From: Azoarcus sp.
GTDB lineage: Bacteria; Pseudomonadota; Gammaproteobacteria; Burkholderiales; Rhodocyclaceae
DNA: 64,000 nucleotides
Assembly: GCA_020725025.1 (NCBI GenBank)
Contig: DYFV01000020.1
Location: 1-64,000 of the forward strand
Direction of reading: 5' to 3'
Shown: positions 43,789 through 53,049 of the stretch, in pieces
Layout of the letters: every line of letters starts with the position of its first letter
Position numbering within the stretch: position 1 is the first letter of the stretch
Notes under the pieces: generated by a model
What the model was told of the DNA's origin: nothing
Database searches by the model: none
The model's input: only the letters and a program-made list of their open reading frames with translations
Translations under genes and position numbers: made by a program

Positions 43789-45507
43789 ATGTCCACTCTT
43801 CCGCACGCCGACACCGGCCACACCGCCTGGAACCCGGGCGTCGCCAGCAGGATCCCGCGCGAGTTCCAGCCGCTCGAAACCATCCATCGGGCGGAGCACG
43901 TCTTTCCCGGCCCCGAGCTGGTCGAGGACTACGTACGCATCACGGGGCTCCCCCACGAGGAGCTCGTGATGTTTCGGCCGGCGCGCCTCGTCCTGCACGA
44001 GGTGATCGTGCGGGTGACCGCCGACATCGCGGTATCGGAAGGTGCGTCGGAAGAGGTGTTCGGCCAGAACTTCCGCCGGATCGCCGGGACCATCCTCTCG
44101 GACTATGTCATGCCGCGGATGGCGGAGTTCGAGGGGCTGCACGAGGATCTGCGCCGGCGCACCGCGGAGCGGGTGCGCACAATCCTCGACGCCCGCTTCG
44201 GCGCGGTGACCGAAGCGCCGCGTCCGCGCGCGTTCCGGTTCGGCCTGTTCAAGCGTGCGGCGCCGGACAGGGCCGTCCTGGCCGAGGCATCCGCCGATCG
44301 CGAGCACCGGGTGGTGGCCACCCTCAAGGCGGACGGCCAGGCCGCCTCCGACCCCTTCGAGCGCGCGCTATTCCGTAGCCTTTACCGGATCCTGGGCGCC
44401 GTGCTCGCGACCCGCGGGCGGGTGGGCTCGGACCACGCCGTACTGACCGAGCTCGTCACCCGGCACGTGTGCAACCAGTTCGGCAGCCGGCTCATCGGTG
44501 GCGCCATCGCTCCCCTGGTGGACGCGGCCATCGAGAGGGAAGGGTACGCCCGCGTCGTCAACCGGGCCGCACCCGTGCTGATCAGCCTGAAGGGCGCATC
44601 CGCGTCCGGCAAGAGCTCGATCCGGCCCATGGTCAAACGCCTCATGCTCGACAGCGGCATCGAGCCCGACGGCTACGCCACCATCAGCCCCGACGTCTGG
44701 CGGCGCATGCTGCTCGACTACGAATCGCTGGGGGAGGCCTACAAATATGCCGGCCACCTGACCAGCCGCGAGGTGATGGTGATCGACGCCAAGCTCGACC
44801 GCTACATCCGCGACAAGGCCCACCAGGCGAAGGCCATCTCCCATCTGCTGGTCGACCGCTTCCGCTTCGACAGCTTCTCGACCCAGGAGATCGGGCGGGT
44901 CCTGCAGGGCACCTACACGCGGTACGTGTCCACCATCCACATGTACTTCATCGTCACGCCGCCCGAGGAGACCGTCGAGCGCGGCTGGCAGCGGGCGCTC
45001 GAGCGCGGCCGCTACAAGGCGGTGGAGGACTTCCTGGGGCATTGCGTCGAGGCCTACAGCGGCATGCCGCGGGTGCTGTTCCGGTGGCTCGGCTACCGCC
45101 ACGTGGATTTCCGCTTCTACTTCCTGGACAACCGCGTGCCGAAGGGCGCCTTTCCCACGCCCATCGCATGCGGGGACGGCGAGCAGATGACGATCTACGA
45201 CCCCGAGGGGCTGGTGAACATCGACCGCTACCAGAAGATCGACATCGACGCGCGCTCGCCCGAGGCGGTCTATCCGCCCGGTCCCGCGATGGAAACGCGG
45301 AACAACCTCGGCTTCCTGCGCCAGTGCCTGCGCCGCATTCCCGTCGTGACCTTCCTGGACGGGCCGGAAGGCAAGGCCTGGCTGGAGGTGCGGAACGGCC
45401 GCTTCACCATCATGGACGCGGCCACCTTCGACCGGGTCGCCCGGGAGGAGCGGATCGCCGCGATCCTCCGGGAGATCGCTCCGGAGCTGCTTTCCACCGC
45501 GCAATGA
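43789..45507 (+). CDS. large P-loop NTPase/kinase-like protein (zeta-toxin-like core)
   Basis: 572 residues. The N-terminal 250 residues are of unknown fold; a Walker A loop, SLKGASASGKSS, sits at 266-277 (K275). It is followed by DGYATISPDVWRRMLLDYES and HLTSREVMVIDAKLDRYI, the arrangement of zeta-toxin/AAA-kinase-like proteins that phosphorylate a small molecule. A further segment with FIVTPPEETVERGWQRALERG looks like the lid/arginine region. No antitoxin gene is adjacent and the protein is much longer than a simple zeta toxin, so a toxin role is not claimed. The start follows AAGCGATCC, a poor site. Confidence 0.7.
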   Translation: MSTLPHADTGHTAWNPGVASRIPREFQPLETIHRAEHVFPGPELVEDYVRITGLPHEELVMFRPARLVLHEVIVRVTADIAVSEGASEEVFGQNFRRIAGTILSDYVMPRMAEFEGLHEDLRRRTAERVRTILDARFGAVTEAPRPRAFRFGLFKRAAPDRAVLAEASADREHRVVATLKADGQAASDPFERALFRSLYRILGAVLATRGRVGSDHAVLTELVTRHVCNQFGSRLIGGAIAPLVDAAIEREGYARVVNRAAPVLISLKGASASGKSSIRPMVKRLMLDSGIEPDGYATISPDVWRRMLLDYESLGEAYKYAGHLTSREVMVIDAKLDRYIRDKAHQAKAISHLLVDRFRFDSFSTQEIGRVLQGTYTRYVSTIHMYFIVTPPEETVERGWQRALERGRYKAVEDFLGHCVEAYSGMPRVLFRWLGYRHVDFRFYFLDNRVPKGAFPTPIACGDGEQMTIYDPEGLVNIDRYQKIDIDARSPEAVYPPGPAMETRNNLGFLRQCLRRIPVVTFLDGPEGKAWLEVRNGRFTIMDAATFDRVAREERIAAILREIAPELLSTAQ

Positions 45508-45693
45508 CGGCAGCGAAGGGTGGCGCCCGTCAGACCCGGGCGGCGCCCGGCGCCTTTCGTGACGCATCGGACGGACAGGAGGAACACCGCCGCAGGCCGT
45601 CCGTTCGAACCTCGACGAGGGGTGCCGCGAACGAGGGACGATCGAGGACCCCGCGGAAGCCAGGCTTTCCACCTCGAGACGGGGGAAGACGCC

Positions 45694-46905
45694 ATGCAGG
45701 AAGACTTCATCTGGATCGTCCTGGTGGGCGTGCTGGTGTTGCTTGCGATGCTCACCGACGCGGGTTCGCGCCGCATTGGCGTGTCGTCTCTGGTCGGCTA
45801 CATCTTGCTCGGCGTCCTGCTGCATACCGTCGACCAGCGCCTGGGTCTCATCGGCGAGGCCGGTGACAATGTTCTTCACTTTCTGGGGCAAATGGGCGTG
45901 GTGATCCTGCTGTTCCACGTGGGGCTCGAAAGCCGTCCGCGCGCCCTGATGCACGAGCTGCCCCGGGCGTCGCTGGTCGGGGTCTCGAATCTCGCGGTGG
46001 CGGGGCTCGCCGGCTACGCTGCCGCGCGCTTCTGGCTGGGCCTTGAGCTCGTGCCTTCGCTCGTCGCCGGCACGGCGCTGACCGCCACCAGTATCGGCGT
46101 CTCCGTGGCGGTCTGGGAAGAGCACGGCGCGGTCGACAGCCCCAGCGGTCGTCTGCTGCTCGATGTAGCCGAACTGGACGACATCGGCGGCGTGGTCCTG
46201 ATGGGGCTCCTTCTGGCCATCGTTCCGGTCCTCGAGGAGGGCGGCGGGCAGCTCTGGAGCGTTCTGGGCGGGGCAGCGTGGAACTATGCATGGAAGTTCG
46301 TGCTGTTCGCCGCGGGCTGCGTGCTCTTCAGTCTCTACCTCGCCCATCGCGTGCTGGCGTGGAGCGAGCGCGCCCAGCCCGACACCGGGGCGATGCTGGC
46401 GTTGCTCGGCACGGGGGCAGTGATCGCCGCACTGGCGGGCTGGCTCGGTTTTTCACTGGCGATCGGCGCGCTCTTTGCCGGCCTGGTGTTCAGTCGGGAT
46501 CCCGAGGCGGTGCGTAGCGAGGTGGCGTTCGACCACCTCTACGTGTTCTTCGTCCCATTCTTCTTCATCGACATCGGACGCGACGTCGAGCTCCAGTCCT
46601 TGCTGGAGAGCTGGGACTGGGGGCTGGTACTGCTGCTGGCAGCGGTGGTCGGGAAGATCGTAGGCACCGGCGTGTCCGCCTGGCCGATGATGGGAGGCAG
46701 CAGGGCGATGCTGCTGGCCGCGAGCATGGTGCCGCGCGCCGAGATCACCATGGTGGTGGCGCAGCAGGGGCTCCGCATGGAGATCATCTCCACTGAGCTT
46801 TACTCGGCCCTGGTGGTGGTGGCTGCGGCCACCAGCCTCGTGGCCCCCATGGTCCTGCGGCCGCTGCTCGGGCGGGTCGAGCTTGCGAAGTCGGGTTCGA
46901 AGTGA
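45694..46905 (+). CDS. CPA2-family monovalent cation/proton antiporter
   Basis: 403 residues, about 12 hydrophobic segments. The Na+/H+ exchanger domain shows GYILLGVLLH and the GQMGVVILLFHVGLESRP stretch of KefB/NapA-like proteins. ELDDIGGVVLMGLL carries the paired acidic residues of the ion site, and VPRAEITMVVAQQGL the conserved C-terminal helix. There is no cytosolic RCK (TrkA-N) domain, so this is a short version closer to GerN/NapA than to KefB. It probably exchanges Na+ or K+ for H+. The gap 45508-45693 upstream has no gene. Confidence 0.88.
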   Translation: MQEDFIWIVLVGVLVLLAMLTDAGSRRIGVSSLVGYILLGVLLHTVDQRLGLIGEAGDNVLHFLGQMGVVILLFHVGLESRPRALMHELPRASLVGVSNLAVAGLAGYAAARFWLGLELVPSLVAGTALTATSIGVSVAVWEEHGAVDSPSGRLLLDVAELDDIGGVVLMGLLLAIVPVLEEGGGQLWSVLGGAAWNYAWKFVLFAAGCVLFSLYLAHRVLAWSERAQPDTGAMLALLGTGAVIAALAGWLGFSLAIGALFAGLVFSRDPEAVRSEVAFDHLYVFFVPFFFIDIGRDVELQSLLESWDWGLVLLLAAVVGKIVGTGVSAWPMMGGSRAMLLAASMVPRAEITMVVAQQGLRMEIISTELYSALVVVAAATSLVAPMVLRPLLGRVELAKSGSK

Positions 46906-46968
46906 GCGGGAGGGGGCCTCGAGAGGGCCGGTAAACGGGCCGGGTGTGGGCCGCCACTGCGCTCGCGT

Positions 46969-47187
46969 CTACTTGGAGGCCTCTGCCGAGCACTTCAGGG
47001 CGTTCATCTCCTCGGCGAGCACGCGCCGCCGCTCGTCGAGCTGGGCCGAGGGGCGCTTGCCGAGCTGGGCGTCGATGATTTCGAGCTGCCGGCGCAGTTG
47101 TGCGCACCGGACGGGGTCGTCCTCCGCCATGGCGGGGAGGGGGAGGGCGACGGCGATCGTGGTCGCCAGAAGGAAAAGGGTTCGCAT
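46969..47187 (-). CDS. small secreted helical protein
   Basis: 72 residues: signal peptide MRTLFLLATTIAVALPLPAM (cleavage near A21), then a mature part of about 50 residues with two cysteines (CAQLRRQLEIIDAQLGK ... NALKC) that can form a disulfide-closed helical hairpin. No family recognised. It is transcribed divergently from another small secreted protein at 47390. Confidence 0.65.
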   Translation of the reverse strand: MRTLFLLATTIAVALPLPAMAEDDPVRCAQLRRQLEIIDAQLGKRPSAQLDERRRVLAEEMNALKCSAEASK

Positions 47188-47389
47188 GTCGAACGGCCTC
47201 GGATCGGGAAGTCCGAACCATGCCACACGAGGGCAGTACGGCAAAGGGGCGTGCATCGACCGATTCGCCCGGCTCGGATGCCCGGCACCGGCCGCGGCAG
47301 GGCGGCGGACGCCTGCTTGCGATCAGGAACGGCGGCCACCGCAGCCCGTCTCTTATACTTGCGCTCCGTCCAGACCGCCAGGAACCACC

Positions 47390-47704
47390 ATGAACCGCAA
47401 GCTGCTCTGTTCCCTGATCATCCTGTCCTGCGCCGGCATCGCCGCGCCGACGTACGCCGACCCCCACAAGGACGAGAGCGGCCATGGCCGCCGCCACAAG
47501 GGCGGGGAGTACAAGGAGGAGTATTGGGACGGAGACTGCAAGGTCGAGCGGAAGTGGGGGAAGAAGGGCGAGTACAAGGAGGAGGTCAAGTGCGACCGGC
47601 CGCGCCGCGTGGTGCGCGAGCACGAGCACCGGTCCGGTGGTGGCGCGATCGTCATCCGGCCGCCGGCCGTGATCATCGAGCCGCCGGCCGTGATCATCAA
47701 ATGA
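47390..47704 (+). CDS. small periplasmic protein with internal repeat
   Basis: 104 residues with a signal peptide (LLCSLIILSCAGIAAPTYA). The mature part is highly charged and contains two similar units, GEYKEEYWDGDCKVE and GEYKEEVKCDRP, each with one cysteine. It ends in two copies of a PPAVII motif. AGGAACC precedes the ATG. The charged, His-containing region (ESGHGRRHKGG) could bind metal or polyanions; this is a guess. Similar short EYKEEYWDG-containing proteins occur as uncharacterised proteins in proteobacteria. Confidence 0.7.
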   Translation: MNRKLLCSLIILSCAGIAAPTYADPHKDESGHGRRHKGGEYKEEYWDGDCKVERKWGKKGEYKEEVKCDRPRRVVREHEHRSGGGAIVIRPPAVIIEPPAVIIK

Positions 47705-47833
47705 AGCGCGGGATGCGCAACACTTCCCGGTAAGCTGGAGGACGTGCGAGGGGCGCACTCGCGCCGGCCGGGGAGGGGATCGCGGAGACTCTTTCGCGCG
47801 TCCAAGCAGGCCGGAGTGCCAGAGAGGTGATCG

Positions 47834-48385
47834 ATGCTCAATGTCCCGAACGCCATCACGTTGTTGCGGATCGCACTGATTCCGCCGCTCGCCCTGCTGT
47901 TGCGGGAGGGCGACTTCGAGACGGCGCTCGTTCTTTTCATGGTCTCCGCCCTGTCGGATCTGGCGGACGGCGTGATCGCACGGCGGTGGGATCTGCGTAC
48001 GCGCTTCGGCGCGGTCGCCGATCCGATCGCCGACAAGCTGACCATGCTGGTGGTGACGGTTTCGCTGGCTCTCGCTCACGCGCTTCCGTGGTGGCTCGCC
48101 GCGGCGGTGGTCGCGCGCGATGTGGTGATCGTGAGCGGCGCGATCGGCTTCCAGCTCGTGGTCGGAAGGGTGGAGATCGCCCCGAGCCTGCTCTCCAAGC
48201 TCAACACGGCCCTCGAGTTCCTGCTGCTCGCGAGCGTCATGGCGGTGGGCGCCGGCCTCGCGGAGGGCGGGACCTGGCTACGGGCCTTGATGCTGACCAC
48301 GCTCGTCACCATCGCATTGTCGGGTGCGCACTACGTCATGGTGTGGGGTCGCAAGGCCGCGCGCGCCCGAGGGGTGTCCAACTGA
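47834..48385 (+). CDS. CDP-alcohol phosphatidyltransferase (PgsA-like)
   Basis: 183 residues, an integral membrane enzyme with five to six helices. The CDP-alcohol phosphotransferase motif is complete: SDLADGVIARR followed by FGAVADPIADK, giving the D-x2-D-G-x2-A-R-x8-G-x3-D-x3-D spacing. The opening LNVPNAITLLRIALIPPLALLL is that of phosphatidylglycerophosphate or cardiolipin synthases. It probably makes a phospholipid headgroup linkage. The start ATG is 4 bases after GAGGTG. It is closed by a strong hairpin shared with the convergent gene. Confidence 0.88.
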   Translation: MLNVPNAITLLRIALIPPLALLLREGDFETALVLFMVSALSDLADGVIARRWDLRTRFGAVADPIADKLTMLVVTVSLALAHALPWWLAAAVVARDVVIVSGAIGFQLVVGRVEIAPSLLSKLNTALEFLLLASVMAVGAGLAEGGTWLRALMLTTLVTIALSGAHYVMVWGRKAARARGVSN

Positions 48386-48417
48386 CCGGATGCGCCCCGT
48401 TTCCGGGGTGCATCCGG
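48386..48417. terminator. bidirectional stem-loop between convergent genes
   Basis: CCGGATGC-g-CCCC and GGGG-t-GCATCCGG pair around GTTTCC, 12 base pairs with one mismatch. It begins right after the phosphatidyltransferase stop and lies 13 bases from the stop of the convergent gene. There is no T-run, so it may stabilise or terminate both transcripts. Confidence 0.7.
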
Positions 48418-48429
48418 CCGGGGCGAGAC

Positions 48430-49875
48430 TCAGCGCCTGCCCGGCGGCAGCCCGCGCTCGATGGCGTAGAGGGTGGTGGTGTTCGACACCTCGTTGGCGA
48501 TCGCCAGGTAGAAATTGCCGCGGTAGTGGTAGGCCGCGAGCCCCTCGGGTGAGACGTCTCCTTCCGTCACGAGCATGTCGATGAACTCGACTTCGCGCGG
48601 ATTGCTGATATCGAAGACGGCGATGGCGCTCTTGGTGGTGCGCTCGAGCCCGACGAAGGCGTAGGTCCGTCCCGCGACGTCGAGCAGGGCAACGCCTTCG
48701 GGCTCGACCCCCTTGGCGCGGCTGCGTCCGTCGTTGTAGAGGCCGCGCGCGTGCGCTTCGCGATCGAGGACGTTGCCGCTGTCGTACACCACGGTGCCGT
48801 ACTCGTCCCGGATCGAGAAGGAGCGCCCGCCCGCCACGTACAGGTCGCCCGGCGAGGAGTCGGTGTTGGAGATCTGCAGCCGGTCGAGCGGCGCTACGGC
48901 ACCGAAAGTGCCGGCCGCCGAGCGGTCGCCGTCGTCCTCACGGAAGTCCCCTTCGTTGGCCATGACGACGAAGTCGCGGCCCCGCCACCGGTAGCTCGCC
49001 ACGGCGTCGGGCATGAAGAGGCCGCGCGCGTCGACGGACCTGAAGGCGATCGTGCCGTCCTTGTCGGACGGGTCGATCCAGTTCGAGGGGCGACGGAAGT
49101 CCTTGGCGCCGAGCCCCACGACGCGGGTGAAGCTGTTGGTTTCGAGGTCGAGCACGGCCATGGCGTTCGCCTCCTGGAGCGCGACGAAGGCGGTCTCGTC
49201 ATCCTCGTCCACCGCAATGTACTCGGGCTCGAAGTCCATGCCGGTCGTGGTCCGCAGATGGCTGCCGCCGACCGGGACGCCGTCGAAGGTCGGCGTGGCG
49301 ACGACCGTCCGGGTCGCGACATCGATGATGCTGACGCTGCCTACCGGGTCATTCGCGGGACTCGCGAAGACGAAGGGCACCGTCATGCCGAGGCGGGCGC
49401 CGTAGGTATCGGGCGTCCCCTCGTTGGCGACCAGGAGCTTGCTGCCGTCATGGGTGAAGGTCAGCATGTCGGGCAGCGCACCGACGGAAACCGTGCTGGT
49501 GCCCTCGGCCGGCGCGCGGGCGCGCGTGTCGTAGAAGAGGACGACGCCCGGTTGCGTCCTGCTCGCCGACTCGACGGCGAAGGCCGCGAGGCCGTTGTGG
49601 ATGGCGACGCTGTTCACCGAGCCGTAGGCGGTGGTGTCGATGTGCTCGACGAGTGTCCCGGTCTCCGCATCGAGGATGTCGACCCCGACGACGCCCGCCA
49701 CCCACAGCGTGTTCGTCTTGCGATCGAAGGCCGGGATCTCCGACACCTGATCCGCGGTGGCCGAGTGATCGTAGGTCCAGAGCCTGGTGAAGGCGATCTT
49801 TGACTTGTCCGCCATCGCGGCGGCGGGCAGGCAGGCGACGGTCGCCGCCAGCAGCATGGTGCGCATTCTTGTCAT
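48430..49875 (-). CDS. secreted choice-of-anchor I-type beta-propeller protein
   Basis: 481 residues with a signal peptide (MLLAATVACLPAAAMA) and a mature part made of repeated beta-propeller-like blades, with stretches such as AFDRKTNTLWVAGVVGVDIL, DGSKLLVANEGTPDTYG, DFEPEYIAVDEDDETAFVAL and GVEPEGVALLDVAGRTYAFV. This is the choice-of-anchor I group found in exported alkaline-phosphatase-like and surface proteins. It ends soon after the propeller with no sorting tag in view. GAGGGGA precedes the ATG at 49875. Function unknown; periplasmic or extracellular. Confidence 0.82.
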   Translation of the reverse strand: MTRMRTMLLAATVACLPAAAMADKSKIAFTRLWTYDHSATADQVSEIPAFDRKTNTLWVAGVVGVDILDAETGTLVEHIDTTAYGSVNSVAIHNGLAAFAVESASRTQPGVVLFYDTRARAPAEGTSTVSVGALPDMLTFTHDGSKLLVANEGTPDTYGARLGMTVPFVFASPANDPVGSVSIIDVATRTVVATPTFDGVPVGGSHLRTTTGMDFEPEYIAVDEDDETAFVALQEANAMAVLDLETNSFTRVVGLGAKDFRRPSNWIDPSDKDGTIAFRSVDARGLFMPDAVASYRWRGRDFVVMANEGDFREDDGDRSAAGTFGAVAPLDRLQISNTDSSPGDLYVAGGRSFSIRDEYGTVVYDSGNVLDREAHARGLYNDGRSRAKGVEPEGVALLDVAGRTYAFVGLERTTKSAIAVFDISNPREVEFIDMLVTEGDVSPEGLAAYHYRGNFYLAIANEVSNTTTLYAIERGLPPGRR

Positions 49876-50091
49876 TTTCCCCTCGTCGGAAGTTGTGAGG
49901 CCGGGCCGGTCACTGCTTCCCGCCGCGGCGGCGGGCGCCCTCACGGTAGCGGGGGAAGATGACAAGCGAGCGACAGGGGAGGGGAAAGCAGGGTTGCCCG
50001 TCCGCCGTTCGAGGGGAGTCACTTCGAGAGGTGGGCACTACCGCCGCACGCGAATCAATAGTGGTTTTCTACTGGCGCTTGTCATTTTCCC
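49868..50091. repeat. 14-base direct repeat in the divergent spacer
   Basis: CTTGTCATTTTCCC occurs at 49868-49881 (covering the start codon and ribosome site of the minus-strand gene) and again at 50078-50091. The spacer 49876-50192 otherwise holds no gene. It could be a regulator site or a relic of a small duplication. Confidence 0.4.
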
Positions 50092-50192
50092 GTACCAACC
50101 TTGTGGTAGAAAGCCGCGGGCCGGGAGCCTCGAGCGCCGGCGGCGAAGAAGCGAAGTCAAATCGATCCACTCGACATTTTCGGGAACAAATC

Positions 50193-50420
50193 ATGCAAAC
50201 GATGGCATCCGTCGAACGGCGCGCACGGGAGAGCAAGGAATTCGCGGCCCTGCTTTCCGAAATGCTCGGCGCACTGGAACACCACCGCGAATTCGATCTG
50301 GGGCGGCTGTACGAGACGCCCTACGGAGACTTCCAGCTGCTCCTCGGCGTGCTCGAGTCCTGGCGCCTGCAGCGCTTCCGCGACGACTTCTTCGTGGAGT
50401 TCCGTGAGGCAGCTCACTAG
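50193..50420 (+). CDS. small hypothetical cytoplasmic protein
   Basis: 75 residues, predicted helical and acidic (SVERRARESKEFAALLSEM, then FDLGRLYETPYGDFQLLL and FRDDFFVEF). No family is recognised. There is an in-frame upstream extension, but ATG 50193 starts the well-behaved part. No strong ribosome site. Confidence 0.5.
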   Translation: MQTMASVERRARESKEFAALLSEMLGALEHHREFDLGRLYETPYGDFQLLLGVLESWRLQRFRDDFFVEFREAAH

Positions 50421-50452
50421 CCGTCCCTGGGGCTAAGCCATCGACCCGGCGA

Positions 50453-51427
50453 TCAAGTACGTTCGATCGAGAGCCGGCCGCCGCCGCGTAGCGGGAGGAT
50501 CTCTCCCGGCGCGCCCGGCGGGAGGTGCCTGTGCCGCAGCCATTCGAGCGGAATCCGCCACAGGCTGTGCTCGAAGCGGCTGTGGAAGAAGGCGAAATGG
50601 CCGACCGCCTGCTGCCCGATGGCGGCGGGCGAGATGTGCAGATGGGTGACCGCGCTGTTGCGGTAGTAGCGCAGCAGCCGCTGGATCGCCGGCACGGTGC
50701 CGAACTCGTCGTCGGCGAGGCTCACCGCCAGGGTCGGGCCGCGCATTGCGGCGAAGCGTGCGACCAGCTCCCGGCACTCGGCCTCGGTGAGGTGCAGGGG
50801 GGCGCGGCGCCAGGCGTCTTCGAAGCGCGGGTGGGGGGCAGTCCAGTCCCGCACCACGCCGCGCGGCGTATCTTCGAGCCAGCCCAGCCGCCCGCCAGGG
50901 AAATAGCCGAACACCCGGGTCAGCGCCGGCATGAAGACATGCCACTTGAAGAGCATCCGCAGGCGCTTGTGGCGGGCGTAGTCGCGCCAGTAGGCGAACT
51001 GCGCGCCCATGGTGAAGACGCGGGTGACCCGGTGACAGGAGGCCGCCAGACCGATCAGGAAGCCGCCCACGCTGTGTGCGACCACCTGGATCGGTTGGCC
51101 GGGAAAGGTGTCGCTCGCGTACTGCAGCGCCGCCTCGAAATCGAGCCGTCCCCAGTCGATCCACCCCGCCTCGAAGCCCTTGAGGGAGGCCGGGCGTGAT
51201 TCGCCGATGCCGCGGTAGTCGTAGGTGAGAACGTCGAAGCCATGCGCGTGCAGGAAGGCGGCGAAGCGCGCGTAGTAGCGGGCGCGCACGGAGGTCGCGG
51301 GGTTGATGATGACCACCGGCCGCGGCTGTGTGCAGGCCTGACGGTGACGCCACACCGTTCCCTTGAGCTGGTAGCCGTCTGCGGCGGGAAAGGACACCGC
51401 GGCGGGCGTTTCCAGCGGCGCGTTCAT
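50453..51427 (-). CDS. alpha/beta hydrolase (serine aminopeptidase S33-like)
   Basis: 324 residues with an alpha/beta-hydrolase fold: oxyanion region [15 protein letters not shown], then [17 protein letters not shown], a nucleophile elbow [12 protein letters not shown] (Ser in AHSVGG), an acid in LADDEFG and the candidate His in [11 protein letters not shown]. It resembles the YheT/COG4757-type hydrolases. Upstream in-frame codons are open, but the ATG at 51427 begins the conserved part. It is convergent with the small gene at 50193 and divergent from purT. Substrate unknown, probably an ester or lipid. Confidence 0.85.
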   Translation of the reverse strand: MNAPLETPAAVSFPAADGYQLKGTVWRHRQACTQPRPVVIINPATSVRARYYARFAAFLHAHGFDVLTYDYRGIGESRPASLKGFEAGWIDWGRLDFEAALQYASDTFPGQPIQVVAHSVGGFLIGLAASCHRVTRVFTMGAQFAYWRDYARHKRLRMLFKWHVFMPALTRVFGYFPGGRLGWLEDTPRGVVRDWTAPHPRFEDAWRRAPLHLTEAECRELVARFAAMRGPTLAVSLADDEFGTVPAIQRLLRYYRNSAVTHLHISPAAIGQQAVGHFAFFHSRFEHSLWRIPLEWLRHRHLPPGAPGEILPLRGGGRLSIERT

Positions 51428-51712
51428 CGCTCGGCGTCCCGTCGCCAAGCAACGTACAGCGCCGTGCCCGGCCCGCTCGCCCGCATTCGTGCCTGCATTC
51501 CACTCCCCCTTCGTCTCGGTGGGAGCACTGTACGAAACGGCGGAGCGGGGCACAAACGAGATTCGCGCAGCCGACGCATGCGTTGCGCGCATGTCGATGC
51601 CTCGCGCGGACGCAGGCTCGGAGATCCCGCCCGGCGTGCGATGCCGGCGGTGGCCGTATTACCATTCGCACTGCACGATTCCGTCGCGATCCCTGTTTCG
51701 AGGAGTGATCTC

Positions 51713-52918
51713 ATGAAGCTCGGCACCCCCCTTTCGTCCAGCGCGCTGCGCGTGATGCTGCTCGGCGCCGGCGAGCTGGGCAAGGAAGTGATCATTGCGC
51801 TGCAACGCCTCGGCGTCGAAGTGATCGCGGTGGATCGCTACGCCAACGCGCCGGGCCACCAGGTGGCCCATCGCGCCCACGTCATTCAGATGACCGACGG
51901 CGCGGCCCTGCGCGCGCTGGTCGAGGCCGAGCGTCCGCAGCTGATCGTGCCCGAGATCGAGGCCATCGCCACCGAGACCCTGGCCGAGATCGAGGCCGCC
52001 GGCCTGGCCGAAGTCATCCCCACAGCCCGCGCGACCCGCCTGACTATGAACCGCGAGGGCATCCGCCGCCTCGCCGCAGAGGAGCTGGGCCTGCCGACCT
52101 CGCCCTACCGCTTCGCGAGCTCGCTGGAAGAGCTGCAGGCCGCCATCGACGGCGGCATCGGCTACCCGTGCATCGTCAAGCCGGTGATGTCGTCATCCGG
52201 GAAGGGGCAGTCGATGCTGCGCGGGCCGGACGACGTGAAGAAGGCCTGGGACTACGCGGCCGCCGGTGGGCGGGTGAACCAGGGGCGCGTCATCGTCGAG
52301 GGCTTCATCGACTTCGAATACGAGATCACGCTGCTCACGGTGCGCGCCCGCGCTGCCGACGGCTCGGTGCAGACCTGGTTCTGCGAGCCGATCGGCCACC
52401 TGCAGGTGGCGGGCGACTACGTGGAATCCTGGCAGCCGCAGCCGATGAGCACGGCGGCGCTGAAGCGCGCCCAGGAGATCGCCGCGGCGGTCACCGGCAA
52501 CCTCGGCGGGCGCGGCGTCTTCGGCGTGGAGCTGTTCGTCCGCGGCGACGAGGTGTGGTTCTCGGAGGTGAGCCCGCGGCCTCACGACACCGGGCTGGTC
52601 ACCCTGTGCTCGCAGCGTTTCTCCGAGTTCGAGCTTCACGCCCGCGCCATCCTCGGTCTGCCGGTGGACACCGCGCTGCGGGAGCCGGGCGCTTCCGCGG
52701 TGGTGTATGGCGGCCTGGAGGAGGCCGGCATCGCCTTCGAGGGCGTGGCCGAGGCCCTCGCGGTGCCCCGCAGCGACCTGCGCCTGTTCGGCAAGCCGGA
52801 ATCCTTCGCCAGGCGCCGCATGGGGGTCGCAGTCGCCAACGGTGCGGATATCGCCGAGGCGCGCGAGCGTGCGCGGCTGGCGGCGAGCAGGGTGAAGCCG
52901 GTCAAGGGACAGGGGTAG
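51713..52918 (+). CDS. purT: formate-dependent phosphoribosylglycinamide formyltransferase
   Basis: 401 residues of the ATP-grasp superfamily. It uses formate and ATP for the third step of purine synthesis, making formyl-GAR. The N-terminus has [21 protein letters not shown], then [16 protein letters not shown], the ATP-grasp loop [17 protein letters not shown] and the signature [20 protein letters not shown] before PHDTGLVTL. Length and motif order equal E. coli PurT. GAGGAG before the ATG at 51713 fixes the start. Confidence 0.95.
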   Translation: MKLGTPLSSSALRVMLLGAGELGKEVIIALQRLGVEVIAVDRYANAPGHQVAHRAHVIQMTDGAALRALVEAERPQLIVPEIEAIATETLAEIEAAGLAEVIPTARATRLTMNREGIRRLAAEELGLPTSPYRFASSLEELQAAIDGGIGYPCIVKPVMSSSGKGQSMLRGPDDVKKAWDYAAAGGRVNQGRVIVEGFIDFEYEITLLTVRARAADGSVQTWFCEPIGHLQVAGDYVESWQPQPMSTAALKRAQEIAAAVTGNLGGRGVFGVELFVRGDEVWFSEVSPRPHDTGLVTLCSQRFSEFELHARAILGLPVDTALREPGASAVVYGGLEEAGIAFEGVAEALAVPRSDLRLFGKPESFARRRMGVAVANGADIAEARERARLAASRVKPVKGQG

Positions 52919-53049
52919 GAGCTTCGACGGCCGCCGCGGCCGATATTCTCCCCGGTGCGGATTTGTTCCTTGCGCCGGGCCTCGAGGGGTTGTCCAATCC
53001 CCGGCCGGGCCGATTTCGCGCCCTGTCGAATGTCGGATCAGAGAGAGCA

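Noticed and set aside
43789-45507. Toxin-antitoxin system based on the zeta-like core
   Set aside because: No antitoxin gene adjacent and the protein is far larger than known zeta toxins; kept only as a P-loop kinase-like protein.
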